Below the pieces are notes generated by a model that was not told the origin of the DNA, ran no database searches, and was given only the letters and a program-made list of their open reading frames with translations. Of a stretch of DNA of 64,000 nucleotides, positions 27,021-35,007 are shown one piece after another. Source of the DNA: an uncultured Clostridia bacterium. Lineage in GTDB: Bacteria; Bacillota; Clostridia; Christensenellales; CAG-138. The stretch is taken from the NCBI GenBank assembly GCA_944366945.1, contig CALVWJ010000003.1, positions 98,370-162,369 of the forward strand, read 5' to 3'. The translations under genes and the position numbers were made by a program. Within the stretch, counting starts at the first letter, position 1. Each line of letters begins with the position of its first letter.

Positions 27021-27935
27021 ATGAATCTGGATACAGGTTTGACCGCCGCGCTGCCTGCAGGCATGCCATCTTCCAGTGCGGCGGGCCGTACAGGCTGGCA
27101 GAGTGGCGAGGAAACGCTGCTTTTTAACGAAGTAGCAAACGGGCGTGCAGAAGGACTTCCGCTCAAAGCCGTATTTGAACGCGTTGCAGAAAAAACGGGG
27201 AGAAAGCCGAACAGCATACGCAATTATTATTATGCACGCGTAAAAGAAGGTGGAGCTGCCGCCTCTGGCGCATTCCATAGCGCAGCTTTTGTACCATTCA
27301 GCGAAGAAGAGATGCGCGCCCTGCTGCGCACAGTGCTCACCGAACAGGCAAAAGGCACTTCCGTGCGCGCCTGTACGCTCTGCATGGGGCAGGGAGATAC
27401 CAAAACAATGCTGCGCTATCAAAACAAATACCGTTCTTTGATCCGTACCAATCCGAATCTCGTGCGCCAGGTGCTCGAAGAGCTTTCAGAGGAAGGCGTC
27501 CCTGCCTTTGATCCATATTCTGCAAAGCCCTCACGCAGGGGACAAAGGGGAAAGCGTGGAGCAAGCGGCATAGCAAACCTTGCAAGCGAGGCTGCCGAGG
27601 CGCTTGCCCATGTAAAAGGGGTAGACGCAGCAGCATTTTTTGAGATGCTCCTTGCGGTTGCATCCGCGGCTGAAAGCAAAGAATCGGATGAGGCGGAGCA
27701 ACTTTCTGCGCAATGCGATGAATTGCGGGAGCGGCTTGCTTTGCAGGATCACGCACTGGCGGCGCAGCGGGAACGGTTCGGAAAGCTCATCGCTTTGTTC
27801 CGGCAAATGATGGAGGTTAACCGCGCATTTCTCGTTGAATCAAACGTAGCCAAATCGCCTGCACTTGGCGCTTATGTGCGAGATCTTACACGCAGCGTAG
27901 AGGATTGCGAACGCATCCTTAGCATGATTTCCTAA
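27021..27935 (+). CDS. Myb/SANT-like (RsfA-type) putative DNA-binding protein with C-terminal coiled coil
   Basis: 304 aa from the ATG at 27021 (AAGGGGGA upstream). Residues about 25-75 look like a Myb/SANT module (GWQSGEETLLFNEV, LPLKAVFERVAEKTGRKPNSIRNYYYAR), the arrangement found in RsfA-type spore regulators. About 90-165 form a second helical domain with CTLCMGQGDTKTMLRYQNKY, and about 240-280 form a charged helix likely to be a coiled coil (EQLSAQCDELRERLALQD). It is a probable transcription factor. Sporulation control would fit a Clostridium-type cell, but nothing here shows it. It stands alone and is terminated at 27979-28010. Confidence 0.75.
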   Translation: MNLDTGLTAALPAGMPSSSAAGRTGWQSGEETLLFNEVANGRAEGLPLKAVFERVAEKTGRKPNSIRNYYYARVKEGGAAASGAFHSAAFVPFSEEEMRALLRTVLTEQAKGTSVRACTLCMGQGDTKTMLRYQNKYRSLIRTNPNLVRQVLEELSEEGVPAFDPYSAKPSRRGQRGKRGASGIANLASEAAEALAHVKGVDAAAFFEMLLAVASAAESKESDEAEQLSAQCDELRERLALQDHALAAQRERFGKLIALFRQMMEVNRAFLVESNVAKSPALGAYVRDLTRSVEDCERILSMIS

Positions 27936-27978
27936 CGAGAAGCAGAGCGGAAAAGCATATATGCAGGAATTCTAAAAC

Positions 27979-28010
27979 AAGCGCGCAAAAGGGCATTTCC
28001 TTGCGCGCTT
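27979..28010 (+). terminator. Terminator after the SANT-like gene
   Basis: AAGCGCGCAA (27979-27988), 12-nt loop, TTGCGCGCTT (28001-28010), then GCGCTTTT. Confidence 0.65.
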
Positions 28011-28421
28011 GCGCTTTTCAAGAACTGTGTAGCACGTTGGGCTTTTGGAAGGCGACTGCGATCCGACAAAAAATTCTCTTAAAACGTGTCCCATCACAGA
28101 TTGCAGCGCATAAAGAAAGATTTTTACTGCTACGCAAAAGCACTTTTTCGTGCGGTGCTTTGTACAGTTAAGTTACTGGCGCATATGGCTAATTCAATTC
28201 AATTCAATTGTGTGCCCCCTGTAGACGAGAAGACGCTAAATATCAAGTGGCCTACGCTGCATTTGCTGCGCAAAAGCATACTTGTGTGGGTAAGACAGTA
28301 CTGCCCGTCTTTACAGGCTTGCACAAAGAGGTCGAGAGCAGATGCTTTTCCTGCGGTACAGCTGAAATGCGGAAACCACAAAACATTTCCTGTATGATTC
28401 AGATGAAATTGCCCGGGAAAT

Positions 28422-28561
28422 GGTAAAATATCCCTTTATGAGCATTTGCTAAAGGGGGCCATCCCTTTTATTAGAGATGCTGCAAGGTGTAGGGGAAGTT
28501 GGTGATGCCGCAAGAGAAAACCTGCAAAAACGGAGGGTTCCATGGAAACCCTCCTCTTTTT
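28422..28561 (+). ncRNA. Candidate small non-coding RNA
   Basis: An extended -10 element (TG at 28421-28422, then TAAAAT at 28424-28429) is followed by about 125 nt with an AAAGGG/CCCTTT hairpin (28451-28468), a G-rich single-stranded-looking part, and a clear terminator at 28532-28561. There is no ORF with a ribosome site, and no downstream gene on this strand. The preceding 28011-28420 shows nothing. Confidence 0.3.
28532..28561. terminator. Bidirectional terminator
   Basis: GGAGGGTT/AACCCTCC hairpin (28532-28539 with 28547-28554). TCTTTTT follows on the plus strand and TTTTT on the minus strand. It would end both the NlpC/P60 gene and any plus-strand transcript. Confidence 0.75.
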
Positions 28562-28576
28562 GAAAGAATGCTTTGC

Positions 28577-29956
28577 TTAGAATACGCGCTTTGCAAATAG
28601 GAAATTCTCATCTGACCAGCTGGACCAGGTGGTGGTTACAACGGAGCTTCGGCTGGATGAGGCATGCACGAGCTTGTTGCTGCCAAGCCAAATTGCAACG
28701 TGGGTGATCGTAGTATCGCTGGTGCCGCTGCTCTTATAGAATAGCAGGTCGCCCGGGATGAGGTTTTCCTTGCCGTAAATGGTTTCCCATTCTTCTACCT
28801 TAGCATAATTGCGCGCACTGTAACGGCCGATTTCCACCCCTGCAGAGCGCAGTGCATAATACACGAGGCCGGAACAGTCGAATTCATCCGGGCCGCGGCC
28901 ACCCAGGACATAAGGTTTGCCCTGCTGCGCCAAAGCTGCTTGAATAAAGGCGGAAACACCGCTCCCTATCTGCTCGATGCCTTGAGAGGGGGAGGCAGTG
29001 CGCTGCGGGGTAGGCGTCGGGTCATCCTGCTCCGCATCCGGGTTCCACCAGGCGTTTTGCGTGGCGGTTGGCGCAGGTGTATCAGCAGGCTTGGGCGTGC
29101 TGGAAGGTTTCTGCGTATCAGCAGGCTTGGGCGTATTAGATGGTTTTGGCGTTGTTTTTTCCGGTTCTGGTGTGGGCGTAGGCGTAGGGTCGACTGCCGG
29201 GCGCGCATCCGGAGAATAGAGCAGATCACGCGTGTCGTAATCCGCCTCCCCGTTTGCGGAGATGCCGTTTTTCGTCTGAAATGCGGTGAGCGCGCGCGTA
29301 GTTGCCACGCCAAAATAGCCGTTGGTTTTATCGAAATAATAGCCAAGCTCCGCGAGGCGATACTGCATGTCCGTTACATCTTGCCCCGAATACCCCTGCG
29401 TGATCACATAGGCCTTTGCGCTTTCAGAAAAGAGGATCTGCTGCGTGAGTGGATCAGCAATGCCCGTTTCCTTCATGAAATGAGAACGCTGGAATCGCTT
29501 GAGCGCATCTACGATTGCAGTGCCAAAGGTGTTGGAGGGTTCGTCCGAGTCAAGGTAATAAAGCTCTGTAAGGCGAACCTGGATCTTTGCAACCATGGGG
29601 TCTTCATCCCCAGCCTGCAGCGTGGTATATGCGGAAAGATCCGGGGTTTGCTCCGGTACCGAAGAAACGGTGGATTCCGCATCCTCTGGGGATTGGGCGG
29701 GTTCTTCCTCCGGCAGGATCTGCTCTATTGCAAGCGGCTGCCCCTCCGTGGGAAGCGGGAGCGGCGTTGCCGAAGGAACACCGATTGGGAACTCTGCCGA
29801 AAGGGCTTCGCTGGTAACGCTGTTAAGAAGAAGCGGGAACCCCACAAGCGCCACAAAAAAAGCCCCCAGAACCGTTAAAAGCGGGATGCGGATGCGGCGC
29901 AGCGTAACCTTCCATTTTGTTTCGCGATCGCGTTTTTTCTGCCATTTACTTTCCAT
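28577..29956 (-). CDS. NlpC/P60 peptidoglycan hydrolase with two peptidoglycan-binding domains
   Basis: 459 aa. One N-terminal membrane anchor or signal (about 24-45) is followed by two PG_binding_1-type domains (about 110-175 and 190-248; GTAIVDALKRFQ and GVATTRALTAFQ). A Thr/Pro/Lys-rich wall-spanning linker (250-325) leads to an NlpC/P60 domain (336-459) with catalytic Cys361 (DEFDCSGLVYYAL) and His419 (THVAIWLG). It cleaves cell-wall peptides outside the cell and probably acts in cell separation or remodelling. The ATG at 29956 has no ribosome site and sits 7 nt after a TATAAT box, so the mRNA is probably leaderless. No other Met in the first 50 codons could serve. It ends at the bidirectional terminator. 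Confidence 0.92.
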   Translation of the reverse strand: MESKWQKKRDRETKWKVTLRRIRIPLLTVLGAFFVALVGFPLLLNSVTSEALSAEFPIGVPSATPLPLPTEGQPLAIEQILPEEEPAQSPEDAESTVSSVPEQTPDLSAYTTLQAGDEDPMVAKIQVRLTELYYLDSDEPSNTFGTAIVDALKRFQRSHFMKETGIADPLTQQILFSESAKAYVITQGYSGQDVTDMQYRLAELGYYFDKTNGYFGVATTRALTAFQTKNGISANGEADYDTRDLLYSPDARPAVDPTPTPTPEPEKTTPKPSNTPKPADTQKPSSTPKPADTPAPTATQNAWWNPDAEQDDPTPTPQRTASPSQGIEQIGSGVSAFIQAALAQQGKPYVLGGRGPDEFDCSGLVYYALRSAGVEIGRYSARNYAKVEEWETIYGKENLIPGDLLFYKSSGTSDTTITHVAIWLGSNKLVHASSSRSSVVTTTWSSWSDENFLFAKRVF

Positions 29957-29963
29957 GCCATAA

Positions 29964-29992
29964 ATTATACAGAACATGGCAGAATTTGTCGA
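29964..29992 (-). promoter_or_regulatory. Promoter of the NlpC/P60 gene, placing +1 at or next to the start codon
   Basis: Minus strand TCGACA (29992-29987), 17-nt spacer, TATAAT (29969-29964). Seven bases separate the -10 box from the ATG. Confidence 0.7.
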
Positions 29993-30040
29993 GCAGTTGC
30001 GGATTTTGTTTACAAATCTGCCCGAAATTAAGGCAGCACA

Positions 30041-30069
30041 TTGCCCTTTTTCATGCAAAACGGTATACT
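30041..30069 (+). promoter_or_regulatory. Promoter of the ABC-F gene
   Basis: TTGCCC (30041-30046), 17-nt spacer, TATACT (30064-30069), giving a leader of about 105 nt. Confidence 0.55.
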
Positions 30070-30181
30070 GATAACAGAAAGATGCGTTTTTCGGCAGTGC
30101 CGTGAAAGCACATAGCATAGATGAAATCCATGCGCAGGCTAGGCCGTTGCATGTGCCTGCACATGGGAAGAGGAGAGGAAC

Positions 30182-32131
30182 ATGCCTGTACTGGCAGCAC
30201 ATCATATTAAAAAATCCTTTGTGGAGCGGCTGCTCTTTGAGGATGTTAGCTTTGAGATCAACGAAAGGGACAGGGTTGGCCTCATCGGCGTAAACGGATG
30301 CGGCAAAACCACCCTTTTCCGGATTCTGCTTGGGCAGGAACAGGCGGACGAAGGAAACATTTATAAAAGCAAAGGAATGCGTGTCGTAGCGATGGCGCAA
30401 TCCATTGAAGATACGGAACAGTCCGTTTATGATGCGACGCTTGCAGCTTTCGCGCCGCTCATGGAATTGGAAACGGCGATGGAAGAAGTAAACGCGGCGC
30501 TGGAGCATGCGGCGGAGAGCGAGCTGGCTGCGCTGATTAAGCGGCAGCAGGCTTTGCGCGAACGCTACGAGGAAGGCGGGGGACTCACCTACCGAAGCCG
30601 TACGCGCGCAGCGCTCCTGGGGCTGGGCTTTGCGGAAGCAGAGCTGCAGAAGCCGCTTTCAATGATGAGCGGAGGAGAACGCAACAAGGCGCAGCTCGCG
30701 CGGGTTCTGCTTTCCGGCGCGAATCTGCTCCTGCTCGATGAGCCTACCAACCATCTGGATATCGATGCGATTGCCTGGCTGGAGGAATACCTGCGTGGAT
30801 ATGCGGGTGCATGCATCGTGATCTCGCATGATCGCTATTTCCTCGATGCGGTCACAAACCGCACCATGGAGATCAAAAATACCCGTTTTTTCCTTTCCGA
30901 AGGCAATTATACACGGCATATGGAGCTGATGGCGGATGAGCAGGAGGCGATCCGCCGCAAATACGTAAACACGCAAAAGGAAATCCGCCGCATTGAACGC
31001 ATCATAGAGCAGCAAAGACGGTGGGGGCAGGAGCGGAATTTCATTACCGCCGCCTCCAAACAGAAGCAGGTGGATCGCTTGCGCGAAACGCTTGTTGCGC
31101 CGGAGCGGGAAACGGAAGGGATTCACTTCCGTTTCCATGCGGATGATGTGGGCGGGAATGACGTCTTAATTGCACAAGGCCTTTCAAAATCCTATGGAAC
31201 GCCTGTTTTCCAAGGCGTGGACCTGCATGTGCGAAAAGGGGAGCGGGTTTTCCTGCTCGGCCCGAATGGGTGTGGGAAGACCACGCTGCTGCGCATCTTG
31301 ATGCGGCAGGAACAGCCCGATGCGGGGAGCTTCCACTTTGGTGCGAAGGTACGCCCTGGCTATTATGAGCAGCATATGACCAGCCTCAACGATGCATGGA
31401 CGGCACTTGAAGAGGTGCGCGAAGCATACCCGCGCATGAGCGACACCGCAATTCGCACGGCGCTTGCTGCGTTCCTGTTCCGTGGGGATGATGTGCAGAA
31501 AAAGCTCGGCTTGCTTTCTGGCGGTGAGCGGGCGCGCGTCCAGCTTTTGAAGCTGATGCTTTCCGGGGCGAATTTTCTGTTGCTGGATGAACCGACGAAC
31601 CACCTCGACATCGCTTCGCGCGAAGCGCTTGAGCGCGCGCTGGAGGAATACGATGGAACGCTGTGCATCGTTACGCATGACCGTTATTTGGTGGACCGCC
31701 TTGCAGATCGCGTGCTGTATCTGCAGAAAGATGGATTAGAGGAATACATTGGCGGATACACCGAGTTTGTAGCGGAGCGCGCGCGGCGCGCAATGCTGCG
31801 CCATGCAGGTGTTGCCATGCCGGAAAACGAGGAGCTTGCCGCTGAGGCTACGCCAAAGCAAAACGATTACCGTGCCAAAAAAGAGCGCCAAAGCGCCCTC
31901 AACCGTATGGCCGGGGAGGTGCGCCGCGCGGAGGAACGCATTGCGGAAGCCGAAGCGGAAATTGCCGCGCTGGAAGCGGAGCTTGCCCTGCCCAATGTTG
32001 CATCGGATTACAAAAAAGCGGGGGAGCTTGCGCACGCCGTAGAAGAGAAGCGCGCGGCGCTTGAGTTGCGCTATGCGGAGTGGGAAACAGCGCAAACGCG
32101 GCTGGAGGAGATGGAAAAGAACGCGCAATAA
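30182..32131 (+). CDS. ABC-F family ATPase (YdiF/Uup-like ribosome-associated)
   Basis: 649 aa. Two ABC domains lie on one chain with no membrane segments. Walker A motifs are GVNGCGKTT (about 38) and GPNGCGKTT (about 361). Signatures are LSMMSGGERNKAQLARV and LLSGGERARVQLLKL, and both Walker B/D-loops read LLLLDEPTNHLDI or LLDEPTNHLDI. A linker between the domains (about 235-310) is the part that contacts the ribosomal P/E region, and a C-terminal charged coiled coil spans about 560-645. ABC-F proteins act on stalled or antibiotic-bound ribosomes. Subfamily and any resistance role cannot be assigned from sequence alone. AGGAGAGGA precedes the ATG. The region 32132-32413 after it holds no recognised gene. 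Confidence 0.93.
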   Translation: MPVLAAHHIKKSFVERLLFEDVSFEINERDRVGLIGVNGCGKTTLFRILLGQEQADEGNIYKSKGMRVVAMAQSIEDTEQSVYDATLAAFAPLMELETAMEEVNAALEHAAESELAALIKRQQALRERYEEGGGLTYRSRTRAALLGLGFAEAELQKPLSMMSGGERNKAQLARVLLSGANLLLLDEPTNHLDIDAIAWLEEYLRGYAGACIVISHDRYFLDAVTNRTMEIKNTRFFLSEGNYTRHMELMADEQEAIRRKYVNTQKEIRRIERIIEQQRRWGQERNFITAASKQKQVDRLRETLVAPERETEGIHFRFHADDVGGNDVLIAQGLSKSYGTPVFQGVDLHVRKGERVFLLGPNGCGKTTLLRILMRQEQPDAGSFHFGAKVRPGYYEQHMTSLNDAWTALEEVREAYPRMSDTAIRTALAAFLFRGDDVQKKLGLLSGGERARVQLLKLMLSGANFLLLDEPTNHLDIASREALERALEEYDGTLCIVTHDRYLVDRLADRVLYLQKDGLEEYIGGYTEFVAERARRAMLRHAGVAMPENEELAAEATPKQNDYRAKKERQSALNRMAGEVRRAEERIAEAEAEIAALEAELALPNVASDYKKAGELAHAVEEKRAALELRYAEWETAQTRLEEMEKNAQ

Positions 32132-32413
32132 ACGAATTGTGCCATGGGAAAACGCGGGTCAATTTCGCCTATTCGCCCCGGCGTTGTGTCGGTCGGCCTT
32201 GGAAGGGGTTCCACCTTGCCTGCGGCCGGCCGCCTTGCGCCAGAACAAAAGGGGATGAAATGGGTACTGCGCCTCTAAAACAGGCAAAGCTGCGGCAGAT
32301 GCGCAAAAGAGAAGGGAGGCATGCCCGCTGCGGTATTTCTTCCGGCGATGGCAATGCAGCGGCCCGAATAAGCCCCCTTCATGGCGATGTTTCCCCGGGT
32401 CACCACCCTAAAA

Positions 32414-32437
32414 GGGGCGCGCCCTTTGGCGCGCCCC
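32414..32437 (-). terminator. Terminator of the MATE gene
   Basis: A perfect 10-bp GC stem (GGGGCGCGCC/GGCGCGCCCC, 4-nt loop), followed on the minus strand by TTTTAGGG, 13 nt after the MATE stop. Confidence 0.7.
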
Positions 32438-32450
32438 AAATGCATTCTGC

Positions 32451-33830
32451 TTAAGGGTTGTGCTTGAGACGTCCGATGTTCCAGGTATCCCGCCCCGAAG
32501 CGCGGGTAAACAATAGGAAATAGACGCCGCAAAGCAGGATTTGCACAAGCGAGGAGCAGGGCGTTGCAAGGCCAATGCGGAACAGGGACACGGGTTGAAG
32601 CCTGCTCATGAAGAATGAAACCGGCACGCGCACGCAAAATGCGCCGATGATCCCCTGCGCCATCACGAAAGTGGTTTTCCCGCAACCGTTGAAAAAGCCG
32701 ATCATGCAAAACAGGAAGGAGACAAACAGGCAGTCGATCGCGTATGCCTTTAAGTATTCCGCTGCGGCTGCGATGACCTCAAGATCCTTGCCGGAAACGA
32801 AAAGCCCCGCAAGCAGGTCCCCATGGAAAAAGGTGAAATAAGCCATCACGATGCCGACAACAAAGGAGGCTACGATGCCATAGATGAGCCCACGCCGCGC
32901 GCGCATGGGCTCATTTGCGCCCATGTTTTGCGCTACAAAGGCGGACATGGCCTGGCTGAACGCGGAGGGGACGAGCATGATGAAGCCGCAAAGCTTTTCC
33001 GCAACGCCCACGCCTGCGGAGATCACCACGCCAAGCGTGTTTACGATTGCCGTGATTGCAAGGAAGGAAATGCTTACGAGCACATCCTGCAACGCGATCG
33101 GGAAGCCAAGCTTGAGCACGGCGAACATGCGGGCCGGGTTGGCCTGGATATCGCCCTTATGCAGGGAGAAGGGGAGCTTCTGCTTGCGGATGATGAGAAA
33201 AGAGAGCAACACGCTGAGCGCCTGCGCGGCGACGGTTGCGATCGCGGCGCCCGAAGCGGCCATGTTGAACACGCCCACAAGCAGATAATCGCCTGCGATG
33301 TTGAATACGCAGGCAAAGGCAACCGCCATCAGCGGCACCCTGGAGTTTCCGATGCCGCGGAATACGCTGCCAAGCACGTTATAGGCAACGATGAAGATCG
33401 TCCCGGCAGAGCAGATGCGCATATAGCTGACCGCTGCATCCACAGCTTCGGGCGGGGTTTGCATGACCCGAACCAATGGAACGGCCAGCAACTCCATGAT
33501 GACTGTGAGCGCAACGCCCAAAATAGCGAAAAGCGCAATGCTTGCGCCGACGATTTTGCCGGATTCCTCCACATTGCCTTCGCCAAGCTTGCGGCCAAGC
33601 AACACCGTTGTTCCAACTGCAATGCCCACCACAAGTGCGGTTACAAGCTGCATCAGCCAGCTCGCCGTTGAAACAGCAGAAACATCTGCGGCCGTTGCAA
33701 ACTGGCCTACCACCATCATGTCTACCGCGCCATACATGGTCTGCAAAAACAGCGCGAACAGGATGGGAAGCGCAAAGCGCACGAGCGGCCCAAAGATCGG
33801 CCCTTTTGAAAAATTCTGTTCTCGAATCAT
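32451..33830 (-). CDS. MATE-family multidrug efflux transporter (MepA-like)
   Basis: 459 aa, with the usual 12 membrane segments. Typical MATE phrases are KGPIFGPLVRFALPILFAL at the start, MYGAVDMMVVGQF, VGTTVLLGRKLGEG, SVFRGIGNSRVPL and GCGKTTFVMAQGIIG near the end. It exports cationic compounds using a sodium or proton gradient. AGGAGGA precedes the ATG at 33830. The leader contains a terminator hairpin joined to a conserved-looking structured segment, matching the arrangement of guanidine-IV (mepA-motif) riboswitches that precede clostridial MATE genes, which suggests guanidine or related cations as substrate. Confidence 0.93.
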   Translation of the reverse strand: MIREQNFSKGPIFGPLVRFALPILFALFLQTMYGAVDMMVVGQFATAADVSAVSTASWLMQLVTALVVGIAVGTTVLLGRKLGEGNVEESGKIVGASIALFAILGVALTVIMELLAVPLVRVMQTPPEAVDAAVSYMRICSAGTIFIVAYNVLGSVFRGIGNSRVPLMAVAFACVFNIAGDYLLVGVFNMAASGAAIATVAAQALSVLLSFLIIRKQKLPFSLHKGDIQANPARMFAVLKLGFPIALQDVLVSISFLAITAIVNTLGVVISAGVGVAEKLCGFIMLVPSAFSQAMSAFVAQNMGANEPMRARRGLIYGIVASFVVGIVMAYFTFFHGDLLAGLFVSGKDLEVIAAAAEYLKAYAIDCLFVSFLFCMIGFFNGCGKTTFVMAQGIIGAFCVRVPVSFFMSRLQPVSLFRIGLATPCSSLVQILLCGVYFLLFTRASGRDTWNIGRLKHNP

Positions 33831-33853
33831 CTTATTCCTCCTCCGTCGAAAGC

Positions 33854-33935
33854 AAAAAAACGGATAAGAGCAGGCATTCCAGCCAGCATCTTATCCGGTT
33901 CCCATTTCCAGGCGAATGGTTCACCCTCCGATGAA
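33854..33935 (-). ncRNA. Candidate guanidine-IV (mepA motif) riboswitch with built-in terminator
   Basis: On the minus strand, starting near the predicted +1, the order is CGGAGGGTGAACC (33930-33918), then a CCATT/AATGG hairpin, then GGGAACCGG. The last CGG begins a 9-bp terminator stem (CGGATAAGA with TCTTATCCG, 33897-33861) followed by seven T (33860-33854). Aptamer and terminator share sequence, the downstream gene is a MATE exporter, and this layout is that described for the mepA motif. I am matching from memory of the motif, not by covariance search. Confidence 0.6.
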
Positions 33936-33943
33936 CAGCATGT

Positions 33944-33973
33944 ATTATAGCGTATGGAAGCTTAGATTGTCAA
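33944..33973 (-). promoter_or_regulatory. Promoter of the riboswitch-MATE transcript
   Basis: Minus strand TTGACA (33973-33968), 18-nt spacer, TATAAT (33949-33944): both hexamers are consensus. The +1 falls just before the candidate riboswitch. Confidence 0.8.
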
Positions 33974-34054
33974 TCAGAAGGGTGTTGCATGCCGCTGGGT
34001 ATCGCATTCTTGAAAGATGCACTGCCGGGTGCCATGCGCGTTCGGCAGAGAAAG

Positions 34055-34654
34055 TTAGGGGAGATAGCGTTTTAGTTCTTCCTCTGAAAACTGTTCTCCG
34101 CAGCGGCGAAGCTCACCGAGCACGCGCCGGATGCCCGCTTCGGAGAGGAACCAGTTCTCGCGGCTGATGCCGGAGACATCGTGCGGAGTCACGCGGAAGT
34201 CCGTGTGCGGAAATGCAGCTTGATAATACATCAAACAGCGCCGCGCATGAAAGGATTTGCAAACGAGCAGCGCCCGCTTGATGCAAAGGCCGTGCGCATC
34301 CGCCGCTTCTCTAGCAAACAGGGCGTTTTGCTTGGTATACCCGGAGCGGTTTTCGCCGATGATGGCCTGCTCCGGCACGCCCGCAAGCAACAGCACGTCC
34401 CGGTAAAACGCATATTCGGTTTCATAGTGCCCACGATAGCGCTCCGGCTTACTGTGGGGGCCGGGAAAATAGCCGAGCTTTATGCTGACGCCGCCGCCGA
34501 TGAAAATGCGCGGGGCATAGCCGGCCTTCCAGAGCGCTGCGGCGTATTCCGGGAGCTCTGGATATGAACCGCCGGCCACCATGATCGCGTCCGCCTGTTC
34601 CGGGGGATCTGAAACGAAGATGAAATTCCTGATATCGGCCAAAATATCGTGCAC
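34055..34654 (-). CDS. YdcF/DUF218-family protein
   Basis: 199 aa from a GTG at 34654, chosen because AGGAGG lies 9 nt upstream; a reading from 34786 would run through the preceding gene's terminator. The DUF218 pattern is clear: ADAIMVAGG near the start, a central APRIFIGGG, ENRSGYTKQNALFARE (the family's conserved Asn/Thr segment), RALLVCKSFHARRCLMYY, and a C-terminal helix. Family members are SAM- or nucleotide-binding proteins, some linked to cell-envelope sugar lipids. There is no membrane segment here, so this one is cytoplasmic. Its exact role is unknown. The ribosome site directly follows the DUF1292 terminator, so expression may depend on readthrough. Confidence 0.85.
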   Translation of the reverse strand: MHDILADIRNFIFVSDPPEQADAIMVAGGSYPELPEYAAALWKAGYAPRIFIGGGVSIKLGYFPGPHSKPERYRGHYETEYAFYRDVLLLAGVPEQAIIGENRSGYTKQNALFAREAADAHGLCIKRALLVCKSFHARRCLMYYQAAFPHTDFRVTPHDVSGISRENWFLSEAGIRRVLGELRRCGEQFSEEELKRYLP

Positions 34655-34669
34655 GTTCAAGCGCCTCCT

Positions 34670-34706
34670 AAAAAATGCCTGGGAATGCACATGCATCCCC
34701 AGGCAT
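34670..34706 (-). terminator. Terminator of the fba-DUF1292 unit
   Basis: Minus strand ATGCCTGGG/CCCAGGCAT stem (34706-34675), then six T (34675-34670). The next gene's AGGAGG begins right after the T-run. Confidence 0.75.
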
Positions 34707-34712
34707 AGGGCC

Positions 34713-34994
34713 TTATTGCTCAAAATTGAATTCGTCCTTATTGCGTTCCATGAACAGGGAGAATACGGCATCCAGGGTTTCTGCATCCTCTACGCCCTGG
34801 AGCATATCCTCCTCGGCATCTTCGGCGGAGGGAAGCACTTCAAGGATCACGGCGTCCACTACATCGGAAGCATCGTCCACCGGAAGGAGCACCGCATATT
34901 CGCTGCCGTTATAGGGCACGATGTCAAGGATTTCAAAATCGATCTCAACACCGTCTTCATCGGTTAGGGTCACAACGTTTTCGTATTCGTTCAT
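34713..34994 (-). CDS. DUF1292-family small acidic protein
   Basis: 93 aa from the ATG at 34994 (GAGGG upstream). The typical DUF1292 opening NVVTLTDEDGVEIDFEILD and YNGSEYAVLLPVDD are present; the C-terminal half is very acidic (SAEDAEEDMLQGVEDAETL). These small Firmicute proteins have no known biochemical role; many lie next to ruvX/mltG genes, but here it follows fba by 13 nt. It is cytoplasmic, with no signal or membrane segment. Confidence 0.85.
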   Translation of the reverse strand: MNEYENVVTLTDEDGVEIDFEILDIVPYNGSEYAVLLPVDDASDVVDAVILEVLPSAEDAEEDMLQGVEDAETLDAVFSLFMERNKDEFNFEQ

Positions 34995-35007
34995 GCGCAG
35001 CCCTCGT

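Noticed and set aside
28470..28530. Resemblance to a cobalamin riboswitch
   Set aside because: Only short fragments match; the CCCGC-ACTG core is missing and no cobalamin-related gene follows.
30182..32131. Calling the ABC-F protein an antibiotic-resistance determinant
   Set aside because: No resistance-specific long loop or neighbouring context can be recognised; housekeeping ABC-F proteins look the same at this level.
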